7,123 bases of DNA from Acidobacteriota bacterium (GCA_030598165.1 JAUVQL010000043.1:1-7123); one strand, 5' to 3'. Positions 1 through 7,123 are shown, counted from the first letter of the stretch. Translations and numbers: made by a program. The notes: a model not told the origin generated them from the letters alone.

Positions 1-31
1 AGGCGCCCATCTGGCAAGGCGCGAGGAGTGA
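1..31 (+). repeat. Copy 1 of 31-bp imperfect direct repeat
   Basis: Bases 1-31 match bases 169-199 at 27 of 31 positions by eye, differing at repeat positions 9, 11, 26 and 29. The shared core reads TTGGCAAGGCGCGAG, with C in place of the first T in this copy, and is preceded by AGGCGCCC in both. The copy begins at the window edge, so its real left limit is unknown. It lies in non-coding DNA upstream of the M16 gene. It resembles a dispersed extragenic repeat, but I do not recognise a named family. Confidence 0.75.
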
Positions 32-75
32 ATAATATCTAGATATATGACCGACGAGCAACGCAGCCAGACGGG
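6..75. repeat. Imperfect inverted repeat centred on a 12-bp palindrome
   Basis: Bases 35-46 read ATATCTAGATAT, a perfect 12-bp palindrome. On the same symmetry axis, bases 6-15 (CCCATCTGGC) are the reverse complement of bases 66-75 (GCCAGACGGG) except at one position, which gives a G-T wobble in RNA. The sequence between the arms and the central palindrome pairs poorly. The structure could be a cruciform or an RNA hairpin, a dimeric protein-binding site, or a small palindromic extragenic element. The left arm is part of the 31-bp direct repeat. Function is unknown. Confidence 0.55.
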
Positions 76-168
76 ATGGATCGGCGTTCTCGGTTCGTTT
101 CGTGACCGTAATTATGAATCGGGGTACCTAGGGTCCGCGCAAGAATAAGTTCGCATTTTCGGGCGTCG

Positions 169-199
169 AGGCGCCCGTTTGGCAAGGCGCGAGCAGGGA
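169..199 (+). repeat. Copy 2 of 31-bp imperfect direct repeat
   Basis: This is the second copy of the repeat seen at bases 1-31, at 168-bp spacing. Sequence after the two copies diverges immediately. It overlaps a small potential hairpin, in which GGGCG at 161-165 pairs with CGCCC at 172-176 around a six-base loop. The copy ends about 40 bases before the M16 start codon, so it lies in the probable promoter or 5' leader region of that gene. No convincing promoter could be placed here. Confidence 0.75.
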
Positions 200-222
200 T
201 GGCTTTGAAGCTCAACACAACT

Positions 223-232
223 GAGAGGAAGG
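223..232 (+). promoter_or_regulatory. Ribosome binding site of the M16 peptidase gene
   Basis: The purine-rich run GAGAGGAAGG lies 7 nt before the ATG at 240 and is a good Shine-Dalgarno match. It fixes this ATG as the start. An in-frame TGA at 222-224, with no start codon between it and 240, rules out an N-terminal extension. Confidence 0.75.
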
Positions 233-239
233 TGAGGAT

Positions 240-2951
240 ATGTGCCCTGATACTCCCGGGCAAGCAACCGGTGGTTCCAAGATTCCCCGGATAGAGTTCA
301 ACAAGTTCACGCTGGCCAATGGGCTCGACGTGATCCTTCATGAGGACCACAAACTACCCGTGGTCCATGTCAACCTTTGGTATCACGTAGGCTCCAAGAA
401 CGAGAGATCAGGGAAGACGGGATTTGCGCACCTCTTCGAGCACATGATGTTCGAGGGATCGAGGAATCTGAAAGGCGAGTATGTATCGCTCATGGAGAAG
501 GCCGGCGCCAATATCTTCCAGGGAGGCGTCAACGGGACGACGGACTTCGATCGTACGAATTACTTCGAGACCGTGCCATCGGGATCGCTGGAGTTGGTGT
601 TGTGGGCTGAGTCGGATCGGATGGCTTACCTGCTCGACGCACTGACCCAAGAGAATTTAGACAATCAGCGGGATGTGGTGAAGAACGAGCGCCGCCAGGG
701 GATGGACAACGTACCCTATGGGCGATCGATGGAGATGCTTTTTGAGAATCTTTTCCCCAAAGGACATCCATACTCCTGGCACATCATCGGAAAGATGGAA
801 GATCTCGATAACGCCTCGCGCGACGATGTAAAAGAGTTCTTCCGAACCTATTACACGCCCAACAACTGTACGCTGGTCATTGCCGGCGATTTCGATCCGG
901 AAGAGGCACGCCGCTTGGTGGACACCTATTTCGGCCCTATTGCTCCTGGTCCTCCATTGGCACGGCCGGAGAGATATGTCGTCGCGCTCGGATCCAATCG
1001 AAGGTTGGTTGTCAAAGACCGTGTTCCCCAAGAGCGGCTGTATCTCACTTGGCCCACGGTTCCGTTCTTCGAAGTCGACGACGCGGCGCTCGACATCTTG
1101 TCCAATGTTCTTTCCGAAGGAAAGAACTCTCGGCTCTACAAGAGGATGGTCTATGACGAACAGGTTGCCTCGGAAGTGAGTGCTTTCAACTACTCACTCG
1201 AGATTGCTGGTTTGTTGGGAGTTATTGCCACAGCACGGCCGGGCGTACCTCTTGCCAGGCTGGAGAGTTTGATCCACGAAGAGATCTCCCTTGTTGCCAA
1301 GGACGGACCAACCGAGGAAGAGCTGGCCCGGGTCAAGGCGAAGCGGGAGTTTGATTTCGTTTCGGGATTGGAGAGGATTGGAGGCTTCGGTGGTAAGGGC
1401 GATCGCTTGGCGATGTACAACACGTATCTCGGTGCGCCCGATTTCATTCGGGAAGATTACGAGCGATATCAAAACCTCGGATGTGAAGACATTCGCTCCG
1501 CGGCCGAGCGTTACCTTCTGACGAAACACCATCTGGCGATGTCGTTTGTGCCCGAGTCGGCGAACATCCCGAGTATTTCGGAACCCGATCGTTCTCAGCA
1601 GCCGGAGGTCCGGCCTGGTTCTCATTTTTCACCACCGGTAGTCGTGTCGGAGAAGCTTGGCAACGGCCTGGAGCTTCGTGTCGTGGAACGGCCGGAGATT
1701 CCAAAACTAGCGGTCGGATTGATGGTGAAAGTTGGAGCGACCTCTGACGCGATTGGTAAAGCAGGCTTGGCATCCATGACGGCAGAGATGCTCGACGAAG
1801 GGACTGAGACTCGATCCGCACTTCAAATCGAGGCGGACCTGGAGCGCATGGGAAGCTATCTGTCGACGGGCTCGAGCCGGGAGTGGAGCCTCGTCTCTCT
1901 CGATACACTGGAACGTCATCTTCCGACTTCTATGGAGCTCATGGCCGACGTTCTCCTCCGCCCCAATTTTCCTTCGGAGGAGCTGGAGCGAATACGAAAA
2001 CAGGTGCTCGATGCCATTCTCCAAGAAAGAGCCAATCCAAATGCGACGGCAAGCCGCGTGGTCCGCAAAGTACTCTTCGGTAGTAACCACCCCTATGGCT
2101 GGCCTGTGGGAGGCGATGAATCGTCGGTGACGGGCCTTCAAACGGCCGATCTCGTGGACTTCTACGGAGATCACTACACTCCCTCAGAAGCCTGCCTCAT
2201 CATGGTCGGAGATGTCAGCCCCGACAAAGCCAAAGAACTAGCGGAGGAGTATTTTTCGGACTGGAAGAGCTCAGCGCCGCCCCACCGGAACGTGGAACCG
2301 GTTCATCTCTCCGGTCGTAAAGCCTACGTTGTCGATCGGCCTAGTGCCGCCCAATCCGAAGTTCGTTTGGCTATGCTCGCACCCCCGCGTGTGACAGAAG
2401 ATTACTTTGCGCTCCAGGTTCTCAACAATGTCCTGGGAGGTGGTTTTTCGTCTCGGTTGAATCTAAATTTGCGGGAGAACAAGGGCTACACTTATGGAGC
2501 TTTTTCGGCACTTCGCTTTGGCAAGTTCCAAAGCCTTTTTCTGGGCATTGCTCCCGTCGAGACTCGAGTCACCAAAGAAGCCGTCGAGGAGTTGGTTTCC
2601 GAGTTCGAGGCTCTCGCTGGTTGGAGCCGACCGGTGACGGAGAAAGAGCTGGATGAAGCGAAGGCAACACTCATTCGGGGTTATGCGCAACGGTTCGAGA
2701 CGTTGGCTCAAATTTCCGGTGAGATTGCTGAGCTCAATGGTTTCGGACTACCTATGGACGAACTAGAGCGGTACACCGACGGAATCGACGCCGTGGATCT
2801 CTCTCACGTTCAAAAAGCAGCGAAAGACTACGTCAATGTCAACGACTTTGCCCTAGTCGTCGTAGGAGATGCCTCACAGATAGAAGCCGGATTGCAGTCG
2901 CTCGATCTCGGTGACGTCGTAAGGTTGGATGTGGAGGGGAATCCCATCTAG
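240..2951 (+). CDS. Two-domain M16 family zinc metallopeptidase (insulinase/processing-peptidase type)
   Basis: The 903-residue protein is a tandem fusion of two M16 modules. The N-terminal module (about residues 17-440) has the inverted zinc motif HLFEH at residues 64-68, with His64 and His68 as likely metal ligands and Glu67 as catalytic base. The distal ligand is probably Glu150, in VVKNERRQ. The C-terminal module (about 470-895) lacks HxxEH: the equivalent stretch, around 509-520, reads GLASMTAEML. It keeps an Arg-x6-Tyr pair (Arg745, Tyr752 in RENKGYTY) of the kind that holds substrate in this family. One active and one inactive half forming a clamshell is the usual M16 arrangement, and family members degrade or trim peptides. 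The N-terminus has no hydrophobic signal segment and no upstream start is possible, so the protein is predicted to be cytoplasmic. The gene stands alone in its orientation and converges on purF. The natural substrate cannot be inferred. The family call is very secure; the biological role is open. Confidence 0.96.
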   Translation: MCPDTPGQATGGSKIPRIEFNKFTLANGLDVILHEDHKLPVVHVNLWYHVGSKNERSGKTGFAHLFEHMMFEGSRNLKGEYVSLMEKAGANIFQGGVNGTTDFDRTNYFETVPSGSLELVLWAESDRMAYLLDALTQENLDNQRDVVKNERRQGMDNVPYGRSMEMLFENLFPKGHPYSWHIIGKMEDLDNASRDDVKEFFRTYYTPNNCTLVIAGDFDPEEARRLVDTYFGPIAPGPPLARPERYVVALGSNRRLVVKDRVPQERLYLTWPTVPFFEVDDAALDILSNVLSEGKNSRLYKRMVYDEQVASEVSAFNYSLEIAGLLGVIATARPGVPLARLESLIHEEISLVAKDGPTEEELARVKAKREFDFVSGLERIGGFGGKGDRLAMYNTYLGAPDFIREDYERYQNLGCEDIRSAAERYLLTKHHLAMSFVPESANIPSISEPDRSQQPEVRPGSHFSPPVVVSEKLGNGLELRVVERPEIPKLAVGLMVKVGATSDAIGKAGLASMTAEMLDEGTETRSALQIEADLERMGSYLSTGSSREWSLVSLDTLERHLPTSMELMADVLLRPNFPSEELERIRKQVLDAILQERANPNATASRVVRKVLFGSNHPYGWPVGGDESSVTGLQTADLVDFYGDHYTPSEACLIMVGDVSPDKAKELAEEYFSDWKSSAPPHRNVEPVHLSGRKAYVVDRPSAAQSEVRLAMLAPPRVTEDYFALQVLNNVLGGGFSSRLNLNLRENKGYTYGAFSALRFGKFQSLFLGIAPVETRVTKEAVEELVSEFEALAGWSRPVTEKELDEAKATLIRGYAQRFETLAQISGEIAELNGFGLPMDELERYTDGIDAVDLSHVQKAAKDYVNVNDFALVVVGDASQIEAGLQSLDLGDVVRLDVEGNPI

Positions 2952-2965
2952 CGCGGTCACGCTGT

Positions 2966-2997
2966 AAGTACTCAAGTACTCAAGTACCCAAGAATCT
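2966..2997 (+). repeat. Array 1: four tandem 8-bp degenerate units
   Basis: Starting 14 bases after the M16 stop, four units follow one another at an exact 8-bp period: AAGTACTC, AAGTACTC, AAGTACCC and AAGAATCT. They fit the consensus RAGWAYYC, less well at the last unit. A weaker fifth unit may follow at 2998-3005. The perfect copies embed AGTACT palindromes every 8 bp. The same unit recurs in the opposite orientation at 3043-3074 and before purL at 6704-6735, so this is a family of related arrays and not a single chance repeat. Function is unknown. Confidence 0.8.
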
Positions 2998-3010
2998 AGA
3001 AATCCATTGC

Positions 3011-3022
3011 TCCGGATCCGGA
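3011..3022. repeat. 12-bp perfect palindrome between the facing arrays
   Basis: TCCGGATCCGGA is perfectly self-complementary and sits between the two oppositely oriented 8-bp arrays in the gap between convergent genes. It could form a tight GC-rich hairpin or be a protein site. No T-run follows on either strand, so it is not a classical intrinsic terminator on its own. Confidence 0.6.
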
Positions 3023-3042
3023 CCGTGGTGATCAGGCTTCTT

Positions 3043-3074
3043 GAGTTCTCGAGTACTTGGGTTCTCGAGTTCTT
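3043..3074 (-). repeat. Array 2: four tandem 8-bp degenerate units, inverted relative to array 1
   Basis: Read on the minus strand, starting 3 nt after the purF stop codon, the units are AAGAACTC, GAGAACCC, AAGTACTC and GAGAACTC, with a degenerate fifth (AAGAAGCC) at 3035-3042. Period and consensus match array 1. Because the orientation is opposite, the first three units of arrays 1 and 2 could pair at about 19 of 24 positions as a long hairpin spanning the gap between the two convergent genes. A role in transcription termination or mRNA 3'-end protection is possible but unproven. Confidence 0.8.
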
Positions 3075-3077
3075 GCT

Positions 3078-4484
3078 TTAGTCTCTCACCTTTTCAAAGA
3101 GCTTCATCTGCTCACGACCCGCTTCGGGGATGGGGATGGGGTATTGGTTCGTAAAACATGCCGAGCAGAATCGGTGAGCCTCGGTACCAACAGAGGCCAT
3201 GAGCCCTTCGTGGGAGAGGTAGGCCAAGGAGTCAGCTTTGAGATATTGCCGAATCTCTTCGACAGAATGGGAAGAGGCAATGAGCTCTTCTCGTTTTGGT
3301 GTGTCGATGCCATAGAAGCATGGCCCGATGGTCGGTGGGGAAGAGACGCGAAAGTGAGCCTCGCGAGCTCCGGCATTCTTGATCATGCCCACGATCTTCT
3401 GACTGGTCGTTCCGCGTACGATGGAATCATCAATCAGGATGACCCGGCGCCCCTCTAAAAGCTGACGCACGGGATTTAGTTTTACCTTGACGCCAAAGTG
3501 GCGAATGGATTGCCGTGGCTCGATAAAGGTTCGTCCTACGTAATGGTTCCGGATGAGGCCAAACTCTAGAGGAATCCCAGATTCCTGAGAGTACCCCATC
3601 GCTGCAAACACCCCCGAGTCGGGTACGGGAACCACAACATCGGCTTCTACCCCGGTTTCCTGAGCGAGTCGCCGCCCCATTTCCATCCGGGACTGATAGA
3701 CGCTCCGTCCAAAGATCACACTGTCCGGGCGCGAGAAGTAGACGTGCTCGAAGATACACTGATGAGTCGATGTGGGGCCAAAGGGGAAAAAGGAGTGAAT
3801 GCCCTCGCTGTCGATGACCACCACCTCGCCGGGCTCGACCTCCCGCACGTAGCGGGCGTTGATCAAATCCAAAGCACAAGTCTCCGAGCAGAGGACGTGG
3901 CTGCCGTTGAGCTCACCGAGGGCCAGAGGACGAAAGCCTCTAGGATCCCGCACCCCATAGAGTGCGTTCGGGGTAAGGTTGAGTAAGGTGAAGGCTCCCT
4001 CTAAGGGTCTTAGAGCGTCGAGTAACGCGTCTGTGACGTCTCTTTGGATCGATCGAGCGAGCAAGTGGAGGATGACTTCTGTGTCGCTCGTCGTTCGAAA
4101 GATGGAGCCCCGTTCAACGAGCTCCTTTCTCAATAAGTGGGCATTTACCAAGTTGCCGTTGTGGCAGACGGCCATCTGCCCATATTTGCAGTCGATGTAA
4201 ATGGGTTGGACGTTGTCGGCGGAGCTTTCACCCGCAGTAGAATAGCGGACGTGGCCGATGGCGGCGTTTCCTTCGAGCTCCTCGAGGACTTCGGCATTGA
4301 ATACGTCTGCTACATGGCCCTGCGCTTTCCGACGCTGGAGACCTTCGGATGTAGAGGTCACCATCCCCGCACCTTCTTGTCCCCTGTGCTGAAGCGCGTA
4401 AAGTCCGAGGTACGTCAGTCGCGCGGCATCAGAGTTGCCGAAGATGCCGAAGACGCCGCACTCGTCATGGAAGCCGTCCTTCAT
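3078..4484 (-). CDS. purF: Amidophosphoribosyltransferase (glutamine PRPP amidotransferase), [4Fe-4S] type
   Basis: This 468-residue enzyme catalyses the first committed step of de novo purine synthesis: PRPP plus glutamine gives 5-phosphoribosylamine, glutamate and pyrophosphate. The N-terminal Ntn-hydrolase glutaminase domain begins at Cys9 (ECGVFGIFG). Residues 1-8 would be a propeptide removed to free the Cys nucleophile, as in Bacillus PurF. Further glutaminase motifs are [11 protein letters not shown] (30-40), HNGN (108-111) and TSDTE (132-136). The phosphoribosyltransferase domain has the PRPP loop [14 protein letters not shown] (348-361). Cys243, Cys389, Cys440 and Cys443 match the four iron-sulfur ligands of the Bacillus type, suggesting an oxygen-sensitive cluster. 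The start chosen is the ATG overlapping the purL stop as ATGA, preceded by GAGAGGG at 10 nt. An upstream in-frame TTG at 4517 would only add an odd extension. The overlap implies translational coupling to purL. Confidence 0.98.
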   Translation of the reverse strand: MKDGFHDECGVFGIFGNSDAARLTYLGLYALQHRGQEGAGMVTSTSEGLQRRKAQGHVADVFNAEVLEELEGNAAIGHVRYSTAGESSADNVQPIYIDCKYGQMAVCHNGNLVNAHLLRKELVERGSIFRTTSDTEVILHLLARSIQRDVTDALLDALRPLEGAFTLLNLTPNALYGVRDPRGFRPLALGELNGSHVLCSETCALDLINARYVREVEPGEVVVIDSEGIHSFFPFGPTSTHQCIFEHVYFSRPDSVIFGRSVYQSRMEMGRRLAQETGVEADVVVPVPDSGVFAAMGYSQESGIPLEFGLIRNHYVGRTFIEPRQSIRHFGVKVKLNPVRQLLEGRRVILIDDSIVRGTTSQKIVGMIKNAGAREAHFRVSSPPTIGPCFYGIDTPKREELIASSHSVEEIRQYLKADSLAYLSHEGLMASVGTEAHRFCSACFTNQYPIPIPEAGREQMKLFEKVRD

Positions 4485-6700
4485 ATGTGGAGCGCCCTCT
4501 CGATGGAGTTCCACCAAGTGTCAAATAACTCATCAAGGCTGAGCGAGAGTGCCTCGACACCGTTCAATTGGAGACGAAACGCATCTCCTCCGGTGACACC
4601 AAGTCGAGACAACGGAACGCCGTAACTTTCCGCGAGTTTTTCAATCGATTCGACGTTACTCGCCTGAACGCTAAAAAGCATCCGACTTTGGCCTTCCGAG
4701 AAGAGGAGCGTATCGGCTCGACCCGTGCATTCGATGGCGACCGTTGCTCCGACTCTTTCACCTAGAGGACCGAACAAGCTTTCGGCAATGGCCACGGCTA
4801 GGCCGCCGTCACTTACATCATGGGCCGAGCGGAGGAATCGCTTTGCCGCAGCCTCTCGAGTGAAAGCCTGGACGGCCTTTTCCTGGTCTAGATCCAATTG
4901 TGGCGGTACGCCCTGGATGGTTTGGTGGGTGATTTTCAAATACTGGCTCCCACCGATTTCGTCGGTGGTCTCGCCGGCGAGGTAGATCAAGTCCCCTTTG
5001 CCTTTGAAATGGTGGCTGACCTTTTGGGTTTTGTCTTCGAGAACCCCCACCACGCCAATGACGGGTGTCGGAAAAATGCCGAGACCCTCTGTTTCGTTGT
5101 AGAAGCTTACGTTGCCACCGGTAATAGGAACTTCGAAAGCGCGGCACGCATCAGAGATGCCGTCCACTGCACGGGAAAACTGCCACATGATCTCGGGCTT
5201 TTCCGGATTCCCGAAGTTCAAGCAGTTGGTGGCTCCGATGGGAGTGGCACCGGCGGCCGATAGATTCCGGCAACACTCGGCCACTGCGATAGCTCCACCT
5301 CGGTATGGATCGAGATACGTATAACGGCCGTTCCCATCCAGGCTCATGGCCAGTGCCATCGGTGTTCCCTTGATGCGGATGACCCAGGCATCCGAGCCTG
5401 GGAGTACCATGGTGTTGCTCCGCACCATGTGATCGTATTGTTCGTAAATCCAGTGTTTGTTCGCAAGGGTGTGTGAGCCGAGGAGCTGGAAAAGGATTTG
5501 CGAAAGGTCCTCGGGTTCGGGAAGGGAACTGATATCCAGCTTCGATGTTTTGTCCAAGTAGGAAGGACGCTCCATGGGCCGTTCATAAAGTGGTCCTTCA
5601 TCCACCAGTGCCTTGTTCGGCACAACGGCGATTTTTTCGCCGCGCTGATTCACCCGCAAAAGGCCGTCTCCTGTCACCTTCCCGATGGCGACGGCGTTCA
5701 AATCCCATTTGTCGAAGATAGACTCTACCTTGGATTCGTGCCCTACTTTAGCGACCAGTAGCATTCTTTCTTGGGATTCGGAGAGCATGATTTCGTAGGA
5801 AGTCATACCCTTTTCACGCTGTGGAACGTGCTGCAAGTCAATCTCTATGCCAAGATCCCCCCTGGCTCCCATCTCACAAGTGGAGCACGTGAGGCCTGCT
5901 GCACCCATGTCCTGAATGGCGACGAGCGAGCCGCTATCGAAGAGCTCCATACAGGCTTCGAGCAAGAGCTTTTCGAGAAAGGGATTTCCCACTTGGACGG
6001 TGGGGCGTTTTTCCTCTGCGGCCTCGTCGAACTCCGCCGAAGCCATGGTGGCGCCGTGGATGCCGTCTTTGCCGGTCCTCGCGCCGACGTAGAACACAGG
6101 GTTTCCAATGCCCTCGGCGCGTGCCAAGAAGATGCGCTCTTTGGGCGCGACGCCGAGACAAAAAGCATTAACGAGTGGATTGAGGCTGTAGCAGTCCTCG
6201 AAGACGACTTCTCCGCCGCCTGTAGGGATGCCCATGCTGTTGCCATAGTTGGCAATGCCGGCCACCACTCCCGAGAGAATAGAGCGGTTCCTGGGTATAT
6301 CGAGTGGGCCGAACCGTAGCGAGTTCATGCAGGCTATCGGACGGGCACCCATTGTGAAAATGTCGCGAATGATGCCGCCCACGCCGGTTGCGGCGCCTTG
6401 GAAGGGCTCAATGAATGACGGATGGTTATGGGACTCGATCTTGAAGACAGCGGTCAGTCCGTGTCCGATGTCGATGACTCCGGCGTTCTCGCCCGGGCCT
6501 TGCACCACTCGTGGGCCCGTGGTGGGCAAGCGTTTCAAGTGAGTGCGCGAGCTCTTGTAGCTGCAGTGCTCTGACCACATCACCGAGAACAGACCTAGCT
6601 CGGTGAGATTAGGCTCGCGCCCCAGTTTTCGAACGATGTCGCCGTACTCGTCCCGCGTAAGGTTGTGAACCTCTAGCAGATCGTCAAGTGATTGTTTCAT
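4481..6700 (-). CDS. purL: Phosphoribosylformylglycinamidine synthase subunit II (short PurL)
   Basis: PurL is the ATP-dependent FGAM synthetase subunit. It uses ammonia delivered by the PurQ glutaminase, with PurS as the bridging subunit, to convert FGAR to FGAM. At 739 residues it is the short form found with separate PurQ and PurS, not the roughly 1300-residue fused form. Visible motifs: the active-site segment SEHCSYKSS (His45, with Tyr48 likely contacting ATP); KIESHNHPS (Lys87, Mg-binding Glu89, catalytic His91); the Gly-rich [26 protein letters not shown] (206-217); [10 protein letters not shown] (261-270); SESQERM (307-313); the second-half repeat [13 protein letters not shown]; and [12 protein letters not shown] (528-539). 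Both ATP-grasp-like AIRS halves are intact. The gene follows purQ by 55 nt and overlaps purF by 4 nt. The start ATG matches the usual N-terminus, but it lacks a clear Shine-Dalgarno sequence because a tandem repeat array occupies the leader. Confidence 0.98.
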   Translation of the reverse strand: MKQSLDDLLEVHNLTRDEYGDIVRKLGREPNLTELGLFSVMWSEHCSYKSSRTHLKRLPTTGPRVVQGPGENAGVIDIGHGLTAVFKIESHNHPSFIEPFQGAATGVGGIIRDIFTMGARPIACMNSLRFGPLDIPRNRSILSGVVAGIANYGNSMGIPTGGGEVVFEDCYSLNPLVNAFCLGVAPKERIFLARAEGIGNPVFYVGARTGKDGIHGATMASAEFDEAAEEKRPTVQVGNPFLEKLLLEACMELFDSGSLVAIQDMGAAGLTCSTCEMGARGDLGIEIDLQHVPQREKGMTSYEIMLSESQERMLLVAKVGHESKVESIFDKWDLNAVAIGKVTGDGLLRVNQRGEKIAVVPNKALVDEGPLYERPMERPSYLDKTSKLDISSLPEPEDLSQILFQLLGSHTLANKHWIYEQYDHMVRSNTMVLPGSDAWVIRIKGTPMALAMSLDGNGRYTYLDPYRGGAIAVAECCRNLSAAGATPIGATNCLNFGNPEKPEIMWQFSRAVDGISDACRAFEVPITGGNVSFYNETEGLGIFPTPVIGVVGVLEDKTQKVSHHFKGKGDLIYLAGETTDEIGGSQYLKITHQTIQGVPPQLDLDQEKAVQAFTREAAAKRFLRSAHDVSDGGLAVAIAESLFGPLGERVGATVAIECTGRADTLLFSEGQSRMLFSVQASNVESIEKLAESYGVPLSRLGVTGGDAFRLQLNGVEALSLSLDELFDTWWNSIERALHI
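4495..4501 (-). promoter_or_regulatory. Ribosome binding site of purF, inside the purL 3' end
   Basis: GAGAGGG on the minus strand lies 10 nt before the purF ATG at 4484, within the last codons of purL. It supports that start over the upstream TTG at 4517. Ribosomes finishing purL would pass directly over it, consistent with coupled translation. Confidence 0.55.
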
Positions 6701-6703
6701 TTT

Positions 6704-6735
6704 GTGTTCTTGAATTCTTGAATTCTTGATTTCTT
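6704..6735 (-). repeat. Array 3: four tandem 8-bp units filling the purL leader
   Basis: Read on the minus strand, the units are AAGAAATC, AAGAATTC, AAGAATTC and AAGAACAC at an exact 8-bp period. They end 3 nt before the purL ATG. They match the unit of arrays 1 and 2 (AAGWAYTC-like). The middle copies create two GAATTC palindromes 8 bp apart. The array occupies the place where a Shine-Dalgarno sequence should be; the nearest purine-rich GGG-containing run (AGGGTAAG) is about 33 nt upstream of the ATG. It could be an A-rich unstructured leader that promotes initiation, a spacer whose length can vary, or simply an invading repeat. Confidence 0.8.
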
Positions 6736-6755
6736 ACCCTGGGCTCGGCTAGCGG

Positions 6756-7123
6756 TTACGGACGCCGAGCCTCGGTCCATTTGATCAAGCTTTCAAATAA
6801 TCGAAGCCCATGATCCGTTCCCAACTCTGCCTCATAGCAACGGTCCGGATGGGGCATCATGCCCACCACATTGCCCTCACCGTTCCTGATGCCGGCGATA
6901 TGGAGTAGGGCTCCGTTGGGATTGGCCTCGTCCCTCAGGTTTCCGTCGGAGTCGGTATATCGGAGCACGATGCGACCCTTGGCCTCGAGGTCGCCCAGAG
7001 TGTCGCCGTCGGCGAAGTAGTTACCCTCGGCATGCCCGATCGGTACACGTAGCAGCTCACCTTCCCGGCAGGCAAAGGTGACCGGCGAGTCCGCCTTCTC
7101 GACTCGCAAGTTCACGTATCGGC
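6756..7123 (-). CDS. purQ: Phosphoribosylformylglycinamidine synthase subunit I (glutaminase), partial
   Basis: This is the C-terminal part, about 122 codons, of the class I glutamine amidotransferase that supplies ammonia to PurL. The reading frame stays open to the right edge, so the true start and the nucleophile Cys (in the first half of the protein) lie outside the window. The GTG at 7115 is an internal valine: the upstream codons read Arg-Tyr, giving RYVNLRVEKADSPVTF as expected inside PurQ. Conserved PurQ segments are PIGHAEGNYFAD, YTDSDGN, EANPNGAL followed by IAGIRN, and GMMPHPDR near the end. In the last, the His is the triad histidine, but the residue two further on is Asp, whereas this motif usually reads HPE. 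The TAA stop lies 55 nt before purL. The order implies one operon, probably with purS further upstream. Confidence 0.96.
   Translation of the reverse strand, partial: RYVNLRVEKADSPVTFACREGELLRVPIGHAEGNYFADGDTLGDLEAKGRIVLRYTDSDGNLRDEANPNGALLHIAGIRNGEGNVVGMMPHPDRCYEAELGTDHGLRLFESLIKWTEARRP

Noticed and set aside
11..38. Sigma-70-like promoter (CTGGCA, 16-bp spacer, TAATAT) in the left repeat region
   Set aside because: The match to both boxes is weak and lies about 200 bases before the M16 start inside a repeated element, so it cannot be supported from sequence alone.
39..350. 103-codon minus-strand open frame across the left repeats
   Set aside because: It spans the repeat element and overlaps the start of the M16 gene antisense. 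It has no recognisable domain and no ribosome binding site I trust, so it is most likely chance.
2966..3074. CRISPR array
   Set aside because: The repeats are 8 bp, directly abutting and without unique spacers, which is a tandem microrepeat structure. No cas genes are present.
3057..3458. 133-codon plus-strand open frame starting in array 2
   Set aside because: It is antisense to the purF 3' half and its start falls within repeat sequence. No protein family is recognisable.
4485..4517. Upstream TTG start for purF, adding 11 residues
   Set aside because: The extension would place the nucleophile Cys at residue 20 and uses a TTG start inside purL. The ATG at 4484 has a ribosome binding site, overlaps the purL stop as ATGA and gives a normal short propeptide.
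4137..4625. 162-codon plus-strand open frame across the purF-purL junction
   Set aside because: It is antisense to two unambiguous genes and has no family features.
5771..6319. 182-codon plus-strand open frame
   Set aside because: It lies entirely antisense to the highly conserved purL and its translation resembles no protein I know. It is a shadow of purL codon usage.
6701..6755. Purine riboswitch or PurR-type operator before purL
   Set aside because: The gap is only 55 nt inside the operon and lacks the three-way-junction layout of a purine riboswitch. No PurBox-like motif was recognised. The true operon leader lies beyond the right edge.

Overview
The window is bacterial chromosomal DNA with compact gene packing. 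On the minus strand it carries three consecutive purine-biosynthesis genes, in transcription order purQ (partial), purL and purF. A fourth gene, on the plus strand, encodes a two-domain M16 metallopeptidase and converges on purF. PurL is the short (about 740 aa) type that needs separate PurQ and PurS partners. PurF has the four cysteines of the [4Fe-4S] type and a short N-terminal propeptide, as in Bacillus. The purQ-purL-purF order is widespread, so the lineage cannot be fixed. The fairly high G+C, the tandem M16 protein and the repeat-rich gaps fit an uncultured, Acidobacteriota-like or similar soil or marine bacterium. That is an impression, not a demonstration.

Layout: bases 1-239 are intergenic and contain a 31-bp imperfect direct repeat, an inverted copy of its core and a 12-bp palindrome. 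Bases 240-2951 hold the M16 peptidase gene. Bases 2952-3077 are a convergent intergenic gap holding two oppositely oriented arrays of a degenerate 8-bp unit on either side of a 12-bp palindrome. Bases 3078-4484 are purF, whose start overlaps the purL stop (ATGA). Bases 4481-6700 are purL. Bases 6701-6755 are the purQ-purL gap, filled largely by a third array of the same 8-bp unit that ends 3 nt before the purL ATG. Bases 6756-7123 are the C-terminal part of purQ, which runs off the right edge. No gene-free stretch exceeds 300 bases.

Function: PurF makes phosphoribosylamine from PRPP and glutamine (first committed step of IMP synthesis). PurL with PurQ, and presumably PurS encoded just beyond the right edge, converts FGAR to FGAM. 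The M16 peptidase has no evident link to purine synthesis.

The coding content is ordinary housekeeping and I see no new multi-gene system. The most interesting material is non-coding: the 8-bp tandem arrays at two different gene junctions, one of them replacing a normal Shine-Dalgarno region, and the unrelated repeat element at the left edge.
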